Origin: Planctomycetaceae bacterium
GTDB taxonomy: Bacteria; Planctomycetota; Planctomycetia; Pirellulales; Pirellulaceae
Reading direction: 5' to 3'
NCBI GenBank assembly: GCA_012965455.1
Contig: DTSG01000359.1
Span: forward strand, 1 to 9,835
Length of the DNA: 9,835 bases
The position numbers and the translations under genes are program-made. The notes under the pieces are model-generated. The model saw only the letters and a program-made list of their open reading frames with translations, was not told where the DNA came from and did no database searches. Positions within the stretch are counted from its first letter, which is position 1; every line of letters starts with the position of its first letter. Shown piece by piece: positions 1 through 6,976 of the stretch.

Positions 1-84
1 CGGAACAACCCCGCTGGCCTAGGCTCGTTACGTAAAGCGCCAACTCAATTTCAAAATGTAGCCCTGAAGGATTATTTTCCTGAG
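1..84 (+). repeat. Tail of a LamG-like repeat cut by the window edge (copy 0)
   Basis: Residues 1-28 contain NNPAGLGSLRKAPTQFQN. This matches the closing strands of the complete copies, for example INPVGVGTLQSSAFFTT in copy 3 and GGLVGLKGHRRGSHFHG in copy 1. It indicates that the repeat series continues upstream of the window. The match is short, so it is only suggestive alone. Confidence 0.5.
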
Positions 85-2280
85 ATCACGACTCTCGCTG
101 ATTCTTTCAAAATCAAAACCAATGCATCTGCGATTGTGGATGTCCTGGCAAACGATCAAATTGCTCAATCCATCGATGCACAGCTAGTGTCAACCGATGC
201 CGTTTTTGCTGGTGGCACAGCAACCATTGTTGACGACCAAATCCAACTTACCACTGACGGCAGCTCCTTTGGCACCAAGATCATTTCTTACTCGGTTGCC
301 GATCAATTTGGCCGCCGTTCAACCGAGCAACTGGAAATTGTAATCACCGCGCCACTACCGTTATCGCTCGATGTCCTCAGTGGTAGCCAATACGGATTCA
401 ACGTTCTGCAGGGAAAAACGGAAACCATTACCGTCGCGGACTCGGGCAAGTCACTGCACCGGCTCACTGGACTTGAAACCATTGGAATAGGTGCCCCTCC
501 AACCCATTTCAGCATCGCGACAACTCTCGTTGCTAATCCCAACAACCAGCGGGCTAACGGTGGTGGTTACATCGTGTTTGATTTACAGGACAAAGATAAC
601 TATCGGTTTGCTGGAGTAATTGCGGGTCAGCAAACGATTACGATTGGCGAAGTCTACAACGGGCGAACTTTCCACTTGCGCCGTCTAATTATCAATAAGC
701 CCAGTCCGTATTCGTTTGACCTGCAACTTGTCATCGACGGCCCCAAAACCCGCCTGGTCGTCAACCAAAACCAATACATTGCATATCAATTTGACTCCGA
801 TGTTACTGGCGGACTTGTTGGGCTTAAAGGACATCGCCGTGGATCCCATTTCCACGGTCTTGAAATCCTTGAATTCAATGCGGTCGATGTTGTTGATACC
901 CAAGGTAGCATCCACGTTCCCGTTCATGAGCAAGTTGTGCTCGAAACCGTTTTTCCAGCAGGAACGACCTATCTAAGTGCAGCCGCGGAATACGGGAATA
1001 TTCTTATCGAGAATAATCAACTGGTCTACACCTCCGGCAACCACCACTGGGGGCCAGACAAGGTTGAGGTTTCCGTTTTGCTAGCTTCCGGTGAAAGTCA
1101 GTCGCAAACTCTCAACGTCAACGCCGGCATTTCGTTCCCGATGGAAAGCCGACTCGTCTACTCCGACTACCTTGAAAACCCCGCTTCACTGTCACAAAAA
1201 GGGCTCCGGATAGCAGGCCACAGCTTGTTTCAAAATCCTACCGGCGACATTGCTCATGACAACACCATCGACGTCAGTAACTTCACACTCGTCCACTTTA
1301 CGGACGAGTTACCTGCAGACTTCGATATCAGAATACAACTCACGAACCCAACAAAATTTAATTACGAACCTGAGCTAATCGTCTTTGATTACGTAGATGC
1401 TCTTAACTACAAGTTCGCTGGACTAGAGTACGCGGAAAAAGGGACATCCAGCTTTTCACTTTGGGAATGGGTTGGCAACAAGTTCTTTGATAATGCAACC
1501 ACAAAATGGTTAACCGGCGAAGTCATCAACGGCGAAAGACATGTGTATCGCCACAACATCAAACATATGAATCTAGCCAACGGTACGCACGTAATTGTCA
1601 AAATTCGTGGCAATACAATGTACTTGAGCGGCCAAGGCAAGCGGGTTAACAAATACTCGTTTGATACACCCCTTAATCGAGGTCAAGTTGGAGTGTACGC
1701 ACCGACATCACAACCGTTCTTTTACGACATGCGCGTACTCGAACCCGACTCCTACAACGATAACAAACGCCGAGGCATCAAAAGTATTCAACATAACACC
1801 GCACTCTCACCGGCTCGCTGGACAAGTAACTCGACAGATTCCCTGCTTGAAGTCCAGCCCAGCTTAACGGTCCCATCTATTAATCTCTCGACTACACAAC
1901 TCAATAGCCTCCATTCAACAATTTCCACAACAATCACCATTCCGAAAATCCCTGGGATGGCCGCGAACGGTTTTATTGTTTTCGATTACCAAAACGTCAA
2001 TTCATTTAAAGTCGCAGGTATACGTGTTGGGGCCGGAGACCTATTGATTGGGCAGTATCGTGACGGTGTACTAATCGAATTGAAAACCCGCGAATTGTCG
2101 TTAGACAACAATACTGCTTACCGCCTAGACCTTACACTCGAGCCAAACAGAGCCCAAATCTCGCTCGACGACCACTATGCCATCGTTTATGAATTCAACG
2201 ATTACTTACTCATTAATCCCGTCGGCGTCGGCACGCTGCAAAGCTCCGCATTCTTTACAACTCCCGAAATCTCGCCGTAG
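1..2280 (+). CDS. C-terminal part of a large cadherin-like / LamG-like repeat surface protein (5' partial)
   Basis: The frame is open from base 1 to the TAG at 2278-2280, giving 759 visible residues. A GTG at 136 could be read as a start, but the coding sequence runs on upstream with domain-like content, so the true start lies outside the window. Residues about 36-117 look like a bacterial cadherin/Ig-like domain, with the DVLAND motif (residues 47-52) and a closing SYSVADQFGRRS strand. Residues about 293-377 look like a second such spacer. Between and after them are three diverged copies of a LamG-like (concanavalin-type) beta-sandwich, each marked by IVFD followed ten or so residues later by AG; the tail of a fourth copy opens the window. 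The visible part has no cysteine, as is common in exported planctomycete proteins. It ends on the last strand of a LamG-like copy, with no dockerin, LPXTG or membrane anchor. Likely role, by inference, is adhesion or glycan binding at the cell surface. The domain calls are from pattern reading only. Confidence 0.85.
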   Translation, partial: RNNPAGLGSLRKAPTQFQNVALKDYFPEITTLADSFKIKTNASAIVDVLANDQIAQSIDAQLVSTDAVFAGGTATIVDDQIQLTTDGSSFGTKIISYSVADQFGRRSTEQLEIVITAPLPLSLDVLSGSQYGFNVLQGKTETITVADSGKSLHRLTGLETIGIGAPPTHFSIATTLVANPNNQRANGGGYIVFDLQDKDNYRFAGVIAGQQTITIGEVYNGRTFHLRRLIINKPSPYSFDLQLVIDGPKTRLVVNQNQYIAYQFDSDVTGGLVGLKGHRRGSHFHGLEILEFNAVDVVDTQGSIHVPVHEQVVLETVFPAGTTYLSAAAEYGNILIENNQLVYTSGNHHWGPDKVEVSVLLASGESQSQTLNVNAGISFPMESRLVYSDYLENPASLSQKGLRIAGHSLFQNPTGDIAHDNTIDVSNFTLVHFTDELPADFDIRIQLTNPTKFNYEPELIVFDYVDALNYKFAGLEYAEKGTSSFSLWEWVGNKFFDNATTKWLTGEVINGERHVYRHNIKHMNLANGTHVIVKIRGNTMYLSGQGKRVNKYSFDTPLNRGQVGVYAPTSQPFFYDMRVLEPDSYNDNKRRGIKSIQHNTALSPARWTSNSTDSLLEVQPSLTVPSINLSTTQLNSLHSTISTTITIPKIPGMAANGFIVFDYQNVNSFKVAGIRVGAGDLLIGQYRDGVLIELKTRELSLDNNTAYRLDLTLEPNRAQISLDDHYAIVYEFNDYLLINPVGVGTLQSSAFFTTPEISP
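502..876 (+). repeat. LamG-like repeat, copy 1
   Basis: Residues 168-292 of the partial protein. Landmarks in order are the opening strand FSIATTL, GGGYIVFDLQDKDNYRFAG, a short turn, then IGEVYNG, the strand FDLQLVIDG, YIAYQFD, and a closing GLVGLKG with GLEILEF. The same landmarks recur in copies 2 and 3 in the same order. This matches the usual strand order of LamG/concanavalin-like sandwiches in bacterial multidomain proteins; the fold is inferred. Confidence 0.65.
1318..1743 (+). repeat. LamG-like repeat, copy 2 (with an aromatic-rich insertion)
   Basis: Residues 440-581 of the partial protein. Landmarks are FDIRIQL, ELIVFDYVDALNYKFAG, GEVINGE, HVIVKIRGNTMYLSGQG, YSFDTPLNRGQVGVYAP and YDMRVLE. 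This copy is about 20 residues longer than the others because of a Trp/Phe-rich insertion after the AG motif (roughly 1429-1500). It corresponds strand for strand to copies 1 and 3. Confidence 0.65.
1912..2277 (+). repeat. LamG-like repeat, copy 3 (C-terminal)
   Basis: Residues 638-759 of the partial protein. Landmarks are STISTTITI, NGFIVFDYQNVNSFKVAG, LLIGQYRDG, YRLDLTLEPNRAQISLDD, IVYEFND and INPVGVGTLQSS, with the stop codon directly after the last strand. No anchor or sorting domain follows, so this copy forms the protein's C-terminus. Confidence 0.65.
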
Positions 2281-2342
2281 CGCTGCCCGGTCGTTCGCAA
2301 TCAAGCGCCAATAACTTGCACCCACCTGTAAAGAAGTTGCGG

Positions 2343-2348
2343 TACAAT
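2343..2348 (+). promoter_or_regulatory. Possible -10 box upstream of the three-gene unit
   Basis: TACAAT lies in the 106-nt gap between the surface-protein gene and the next gene, about 40 nt before its ATG, followed by AT-rich sequence. A TTGCAC at 2316-2321 resembles a -35 box, but the 21-nt spacing is too long for a normal sigma-70 promoter. The gap shows no convincing terminator, so read-through from the upstream gene is possible. This is a weak call. Confidence 0.2.
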
Positions 2349-2371
2349 AAATAATAAATCATCTTCGTCTC

Positions 2372-2376
2372 AAAGG
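2372..2376 (+). promoter_or_regulatory. Ribosome binding site for the two-repeat secreted protein
   Basis: AAAGG stands 10 nt before the ATG at 2387. It supports this start, and the signal peptide that begins right there supports it further. Confidence 0.5.
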
Positions 2377-2386
2377 TAATTCTATT

Positions 2387-4144
2387 ATGTCTGCTGCACG
2401 TCTGTTTGCCGTTTGCTGTCTAATTATCGCACCCTCGGCGATCTCAGCTCAATCCAATTTCCACGATCTATTGCCCGAGTCCACAGCAGCAGTGCTCCAA
2501 ATCCAAGAGCCTGGGGAGATTCTGCAACAATTTCTAACCCACCCCGTCATCAACTCCGTGTACGATGCCGGTCTCTATGACGAACTTATAGACGACGCCC
2601 AACGAGCTCAAATCGAAACACTGCAAAACATTATCCAAGACATCACTGGTTTGCCGTGGGAAGACGCCATTAAACAGGCATCCTCGGGCGGAGTACATCT
2701 GGCCTTCGACCCTTCTTCTGAAGGCGTGCTATTGGTTCTCCGCGGCGACGAAGTTGTCCTCGATAAAGTCTTTGATGCTGTGCTCAGCTGGCTGCAACCT
2801 TTAGCAGCCTTGAGCGGCAATCCTCTTAAAAAAGGTGAGTATCGCGAGGGCATCATCGGCTACCAAATTCAAGAAATCCGTTTCGCAAAAAAAGCGGGCA
2901 CGCTCGTCGTCACCAACTCGCGTGACCTCGGTCGATTCGTCCTAGACCAACTTATCGACCCTACAACGCATCCCACGTTCGCCTCCAACAAAAATTACCA
3001 AGCAGCCACTGTCAATTCCAAGCCACAACAACACACAGCTTGGCTGTGGGCAGACGCAAAGTTACTGCAGCAAAACAACGGGCTCGAACAACTAGAACAA
3101 GCCATGCGGCAGAACATGCTGCTCGAACTGCTAGCCGGCGGACTTGTCAATCAACTCGCCAAATCACCTTACATTACAGCGGCTATTGATTTTGATCATC
3201 AACATTTAAAGCTGGACCTCACAACGGCCCACGATGCCGAGTGGATCCCAGAATCGCGGCAATACTATTTCGGCGCCGACGCGAACGGATCAGCGCCAAG
3301 CTTGCTGCTACCCACCGATACTATTGCCAGCATTTCGATGTTTCGCGATTTCTCGCCGTGGTGGCTCCTAGCGCCCGATCTCTACGATGATGATGTGAAT
3401 GAAGGTATCGCCCAAGCAGACACAACACTCTCCCAGTTTTTCTCTGGCAAGGACTTCGGGCTCGACATTCTCGGGGCTCTTGAGCCCGGCGCACAACTTG
3501 TTGTCACCGATAACCAATTTGCAGACGACGCGCCTCAACCTGATATTATTTTTCCCGCCTTCGCGATTGTCGGCACACTTGAAAACTCAGAAACGATGCA
3601 AGCGGAATTGCGACGCATTTTTATCAACTTTGCCGGGTTTCTAAATGTCATCAGCGCGATGGAAGGGAATCCACAGCTCGATATTGAATTGGTGGACAGC
3701 AAAAAAGACCGAATCATAACCACCTCGTTTATTCCACCTTTGGCGGGACAACCCATCTCTGTTCAATACAATTTTTCGCCCACAATTTTATTCAAGGACG
3801 ATAAACTCATCCTTTCAAGTACTCGTTTACTCGCGGAAAAACTACGCGATGGCAACCAGGAGGCTGAATCTGCCAAGCGAAATAGCAACAGAGGCAACTG
3901 GACAACCAACACCCACCTGACGCTGCTCGCAGGTCCATTGGCTAGCATCCTGCGAAAAAACCGAGAGATTTTGATCACTAACAACATGCTGGAGAACAGC
4001 AGCGATCGAGAGGAAGCCGAAACACAAATCGACTTGCTCATATCTATGGTTCAACTCACGAACGCGCTCGACATTACGATTAAATCAACTTCCAAACAAC
4101 TCGCTTTATCCTTCGAGCTAAAATTTCAGCCGGACAGCAAATGA
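2387..4144 (+). CDS. Sec-secreted protein of unknown function with two tandem diverged repeats (DUF3352-like appearance)
   Basis: 585 residues. The first 20-21 residues form a Sec signal peptide: a short basic start, the hydrophobic stretch LFAVCCLIIA, and likely cleavage near SAIS-AQ. The only two cysteines lie in the signal at 10-11, too early for a lipobox, so a soluble exported protein is more likely than a lipoprotein. The mature part reads as two related halves, about residues 29-282 and 308-582. Each opens with LP-x-x-T-x-A, continues through a helical segment and a beta strand, then LVVTNSRDLGRFVLDQL or LILSSTRLLAEKLRDG, and ends in an alternating strand (HLKLDLTTA or QLALSFELKF). I know no function for it. 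The style recalls the DUF3352 proteins common in planctomycetes, but that assignment is a guess. The ATGA overlap with the DUF1800 gene suggests coupled translation and a shared task. Confidence 0.8.
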   Translation: MSAARLFAVCCLIIAPSAISAQSNFHDLLPESTAAVLQIQEPGEILQQFLTHPVINSVYDAGLYDELIDDAQRAQIETLQNIIQDITGLPWEDAIKQASSGGVHLAFDPSSEGVLLVLRGDEVVLDKVFDAVLSWLQPLAALSGNPLKKGEYREGIIGYQIQEIRFAKKAGTLVVTNSRDLGRFVLDQLIDPTTHPTFASNKNYQAATVNSKPQQHTAWLWADAKLLQQNNGLEQLEQAMRQNMLLELLAGGLVNQLAKSPYITAAIDFDHQHLKLDLTTAHDAEWIPESRQYYFGADANGSAPSLLLPTDTIASISMFRDFSPWWLLAPDLYDDDVNEGIAQADTTLSQFFSGKDFGLDILGALEPGAQLVVTDNQFADDAPQPDIIFPAFAIVGTLENSETMQAELRRIFINFAGFLNVISAMEGNPQLDIELVDSKKDRIITTSFIPPLAGQPISVQYNFSPTILFKDDKLILSSTRLLAEKLRDGNQEAESAKRNSNRGNWTTNTHLTLLAGPLASILRKNREILITNNMLENSSDREEAETQIDLLISMVQLTNALDITIKSTSKQLALSFELKFQPDSK

Positions 4145-5499
4145 ACAATATTGATCCAGCATGGGCTTGGTCTGCGTTTAAGCCAACCAATAGCCAACCG
4201 TGGAACCTAGCGCAAGCGGCACACCTGTACCGCCGCGCGGGATTTGGCGTGGGGCGTGGTGAATTACAACGAGCGGTTGCTGGCGGTGTACAGCGGTGTG
4301 TCAAACAACTATTGCATGACAATCAAGAGCCACAGTCATTTCAAGATGAAATGGCACGTATGACTCGTAGCATTGTCGCTAGTGGTAACTTGCAATCACT
4401 TGCCACCGCTTGGCTATATCGGATGCTCAAGACTACCGATCAGCTACACGAGAAAACGACCTTGTTTTGGCACGGTCATTTTGCGACCAGTGCTGCCAAA
4501 GTCCAAGATGCTTTTATGATGCAACAACAAAATGATCTGTTGCGCAAACATGCCATCGGCGATTTTAGCGAAATGGTTCAAGCAATATCACAGAACCCCG
4601 CCATGCTGCTTTATCTCGACTCCGCCAATAACCGCAAAACACACCCTAACGAAAATTTCGCGCGAGAATTGATGGAACTATTCTGTTTGGGCGAAGGGAA
4701 TTACACCGAACAGGACATCCGTGAACTAGCACGCTGTTTTACTGGTTGGGAAGTTCGCAACCGAGCGTACCGCTTCAATAAATACCAACACGACTTTGGT
4801 AAAAAAGCGTTCCTCGGAGCGCAAGGTGAACTAACAGGACAACAAGCCGTTGCACATGTTATTTCCACACCAGCAGCGCCACTGTTCATTGCTCGGAAAC
4901 TTGTCCAATACTATGTGATGGACGAACCAACGGCATCCGACGAATTGCTTGCTCCGCTAGCTAAACGGTTACGTAAAGACCATTTTCAAATCCGCGGAAC
5001 TTTGGAGATGATATTTCGCAGCAACTTGTTTTACTCAAAGCATTCCGTAGCACGAAAAATCAAATCGCCCGTCGAGATGGTCGTCGGAATGATGCGGGGG
5101 CTGTCTATCAAAACCGACTTAACCCAGGTTGCCCAGCGGCTACAGGAACTTGGCCATGGTATCTACTTTCCGCCAAACGTAAAAGGCTGGGACGGAGGCC
5201 GAACGTGGATTAATTCATCAACGCTCCTCGGACGGTCAAATTTGATGCATGAACTTATCCACTCAGAAAACACGACGTTTGGTAATAAGTCGCTGCAAGC
5301 ATATCTGCAGAACAACCGTGTCCACAACTTGGCACATGCCGCGACCTATTTTTCCGATCTATTTTGCGCTGTACCATTAGCCAACAACTCCAAATCGCAA
5401 TTAATAGCTAGCGCCCAAAAAGAAACAAACAATACAGATCAACAATTCAAATCACTCCTACACCAGGTCGTATCAATCCCCCAATTTCAACTCGGTTAA
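4141..5499 (+). CDS. DUF1800 family protein
   Basis: 452 residues, close to the normal family length. Recognisable family blocks, in order: PWN followed by HLYRRAGFG (20-36), FWHGHFATS (109-117), NENFARELMELFCLGEG (170-186), FTGW (200-203), HDFGKKAFLG (217-226), and near the C-terminus PPNVKGWDGG with TWINSSTLLGRSNL (344-368). The start is the ATG of an ATGA overlap with the preceding stop. In-frame sequence upstream reaches a TAA at 4081 without another usual start codon, so no signal peptide can be present. The DUF1501 partner begins 4 nt after the stop. DUF1800 and DUF1501 genes are paired in many bacteria, but their biochemical activity is not established. The family call is firm; function and location are open. 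Confidence 0.93.
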   Translation: MNNIDPAWAWSAFKPTNSQPWNLAQAAHLYRRAGFGVGRGELQRAVAGGVQRCVKQLLHDNQEPQSFQDEMARMTRSIVASGNLQSLATAWLYRMLKTTDQLHEKTTLFWHGHFATSAAKVQDAFMMQQQNDLLRKHAIGDFSEMVQAISQNPAMLLYLDSANNRKTHPNENFARELMELFCLGEGNYTEQDIRELARCFTGWEVRNRAYRFNKYQHDFGKKAFLGAQGELTGQQAVAHVISTPAAPLFIARKLVQYYVMDEPTASDELLAPLAKRLRKDHFQIRGTLEMIFRSNLFYSKHSVARKIKSPVEMVVGMMRGLSIKTDLTQVAQRLQELGHGIYFPPNVKGWDGGRTWINSSTLLGRSNLMHELIHSENTTFGNKSLQAYLQNNRVHNLAHAATYFSDLFCAVPLANNSKSQLIASAQKETNNTDQQFKSLLHQVVSIPQFQLG

Positions 5500-5503
5500 T
5501 AAA

Positions 5504-6751
5504 ATGCACCACTCATATATTTCACGTCGACAGCTGCTGCAAAACACCGCGACGACATCCGCGATCCTAGTAGGTTCTGCTGCCGGGGCCGGCCTACCAC
5601 AGTTCTTGTTAAATGCGAGTCACAACCAAGACGAAAACTCTAACGACAATGTGCTCGTCGTTATCCAGCTTTCCGGGGGCAACGACGGTCTTAATACGAT
5701 CGTGCCTTTCAAGAATGAGCGGTATTATGCAGCGCGGCCGACCTTGGCCATACCCAAAGATCAAGTGTTAAAGCTAAATGACGAAGTAGGGCTTCATCCA
5801 GCGATGACGGAACTGTCAAAATTGTACGAAGCTGGTACATTGGCGATCATTCAAGGAGTGGGATATCCCAATCCCAATCGTTCGCATTTCGAATCAATGG
5901 ATATTTGGCACACTTGCCGACGCAAAACCCAACTGCGCGATTATGGTTGGATTGGGCACTCGGTCACAACTGCGTTACCCGCATCACAAAGTACGCCGAT
6001 CCTACACCTAGGCGCAGAAAAACAGCCATTGGCGCTGGCCGCTCTCACGCCACGTGCCATCTCAATTCGCGATTTGGAACAGTTTAAGCTCCGTGGAAAT
6101 CAACAAGCGATCGCTGCCGCAGTCGCCCTCGGGCAAGAAGCTAAACCGGGCGGAGTCAATAATGAGTTGTTGGATTTTGTACAATCCTCTACCTCGGCGG
6201 CTCTAGAAACGAGCAAAGAACTTATTAAATCGGCTGCCAAAAACGTCAAGCGAAATGATGCGGTTACATACTCCAACAGTGCGCTTGCCCAAAAACTACA
6301 AACTACTGCACAATTGATTGACAGCCCGTTAAATACCCGCGTTTACTATGTCACACTTGACGGATTTGACACGCACGCCCAACAAGCCAATGCACATCAA
6401 ATCCTCAGTGGACAATGGTCTAGTGCGCTGGGAGCATTCATTGCCGATATCAAACAACGTGGGCATCAGCAACGTGTGACCGTTATGGTCTTCAGTGAAT
6501 TTGGACGACGCATCGAGGAAAACGCCAGCAAGGGTACCGACCATGGTACTGCAGCGCCGATGTTTTTAGCGGGTGCGGCTGTTAAAGCTGGAGTTATTGG
6601 CGAGCACCCGTCGTTGGACGACATTCAACAGGGGGACCTCAAGCATGCCTTCGATTTCCGCCAAGTCTATGCAACCGTGCTCGACTGGATGGAGTGGGAT
6701 TCAGCCACTGCGTTGAATGGGGAATATTCAACCTTGCCTTTGTTCTTGTAG
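5504..6751 (+). CDS. DUF1501 family protein, Tat-exported (partner of DUF1800)
   Basis: 415 residues. The N-terminus carries a twin-arginine signal (SRRQLLQ at 7-13, then a mild hydrophobic Ala/Gly-rich stretch to about residue 38), so the protein is probably exported already folded. Family blocks: VVIQLSGGNDGLNTIVPF (52-69), GVGYPNPNRSHFESMDIW (118-135), LDGFDTHAQQ (285-294), and SEFGRR (331-336) followed by DHG (346-348). DUF1501 is grouped with the alkaline phosphatase/sulfatase-like superfamily. The conserved Asp and His in GGND, GFDTHA and DHG are likely metal ligands by analogy; this is inference. There is no clear Shine-Dalgarno site before the ATG, which lies 4 nt after the DUF1800 stop, so translation is probably coupled. 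The substrate is unknown. Confidence 0.93.
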   Translation: MHHSYISRRQLLQNTATTSAILVGSAAGAGLPQFLLNASHNQDENSNDNVLVVIQLSGGNDGLNTIVPFKNERYYAARPTLAIPKDQVLKLNDEVGLHPAMTELSKLYEAGTLAIIQGVGYPNPNRSHFESMDIWHTCRRKTQLRDYGWIGHSVTTALPASQSTPILHLGAEKQPLALAALTPRAISIRDLEQFKLRGNQQAIAAAVALGQEAKPGGVNNELLDFVQSSTSAALETSKELIKSAAKNVKRNDAVTYSNSALAQKLQTTAQLIDSPLNTRVYYVTLDGFDTHAQQANAHQILSGQWSSALGAFIADIKQRGHQQRVTVMVFSEFGRRIEENASKGTDHGTAAPMFLAGAAVKAGVIGEHPSLDDIQQGDLKHAFDFRQVYATVLDWMEWDSATALNGEYSTLPLFL

Positions 6752-6870
6752 CGGCACTCCTGCGTATAGGCGAGCCAGTTTGCTCTCCAAAATCGCGGAG
6801 ACCGCTGCCACCCTATTTGGGATAATGGCTAAGAATTGACTGCGGACTTCCATAAAATTGCGTTTGCCTA

Positions 6871-6897
6871 TTAACAGCATTCAGCATGGACTATAAT
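6871..6897 (+). promoter_or_regulatory. Candidate sigma-70 promoter for the second DUF1501 gene
   Basis: A perfect TATAAT box (6892-6897) lies 79 nt before the ATG at 6977. TTAACA (6871-6876), one mismatch from TTGACA, stands 15 nt upstream of it, slightly short of the ideal 17. The rest of the 225-nt gap (6752-6976) shows no gene and no good terminator; it does contain the leader hairpin listed separately. The perfect -10 in an intergenic gap makes it the best promoter candidate in the window. Confidence 0.4.
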
Positions 6898-6918
6898 TAA
6901 CAAACGACGAGCAATTAG

Positions 6919-6960
6919 TTGCCACACTACCGTCTATTTGTGTTGGTAATGTGAGGGCAA
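6919..6960 (+). promoter_or_regulatory. Imperfect inverted repeat in the leader of the second DUF1501 gene
   Basis: TTGCC (6919-6923) can pair with GGCAA (6956-6960), CAC (6925-6927) with GTG (6951-6953), and TACC (6928-6931) with GGTA (6945-6948). That makes 12 base pairs broken by a small internal loop and a 2-nt bulge, with a 13-nt loop. The structure would lie between the candidate promoter and the start codon, ending 16 nt before the ATG. No U-run follows, so it is not a standard terminator. It could influence translation or RNA stability, or be chance. Confidence 0.3.
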
Positions 6961-6976
6961 TAACGGAATCTTTACC

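Noticed and set aside
136..138. GTG as the start of the first gene
   Set aside because: The same frame is open back to base 1 and encodes sequence resembling the tail of a LamG-like repeat plus the opening of the cadherin-like domain, so the true start is outside the window.
2313..2338. Inverted repeat AACTT/AAGTT as a terminator after the surface-protein gene
   Set aside because: Only 5 AT-rich base pairs with a 16-nt loop and no following U-run; too weak to call.
2387..2450. Lipoprotein signal in the 585-residue protein because of the CC pair
   Set aside because: The cysteines are at residues 10-11, inside the hydrophobic core and too close to the N-terminus for a lipobox; a normal signal-peptidase site follows near residue 20.
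6784..6801. TCTCC/GGAGA hairpin after the first DUF1501 gene as a terminator
   Set aside because: A 5-bp stem followed by CCGCTGCC instead of a U-run; it competes with another equally short stem (GCGG/CCGC at 6795-6805).
6836..6858. TTGACT with TAAAAT as a second promoter in the same gap
   Set aside because: The spacing is 11 nt, far too short for a sigma-70 promoter; the TATAAT at 6892 is better.
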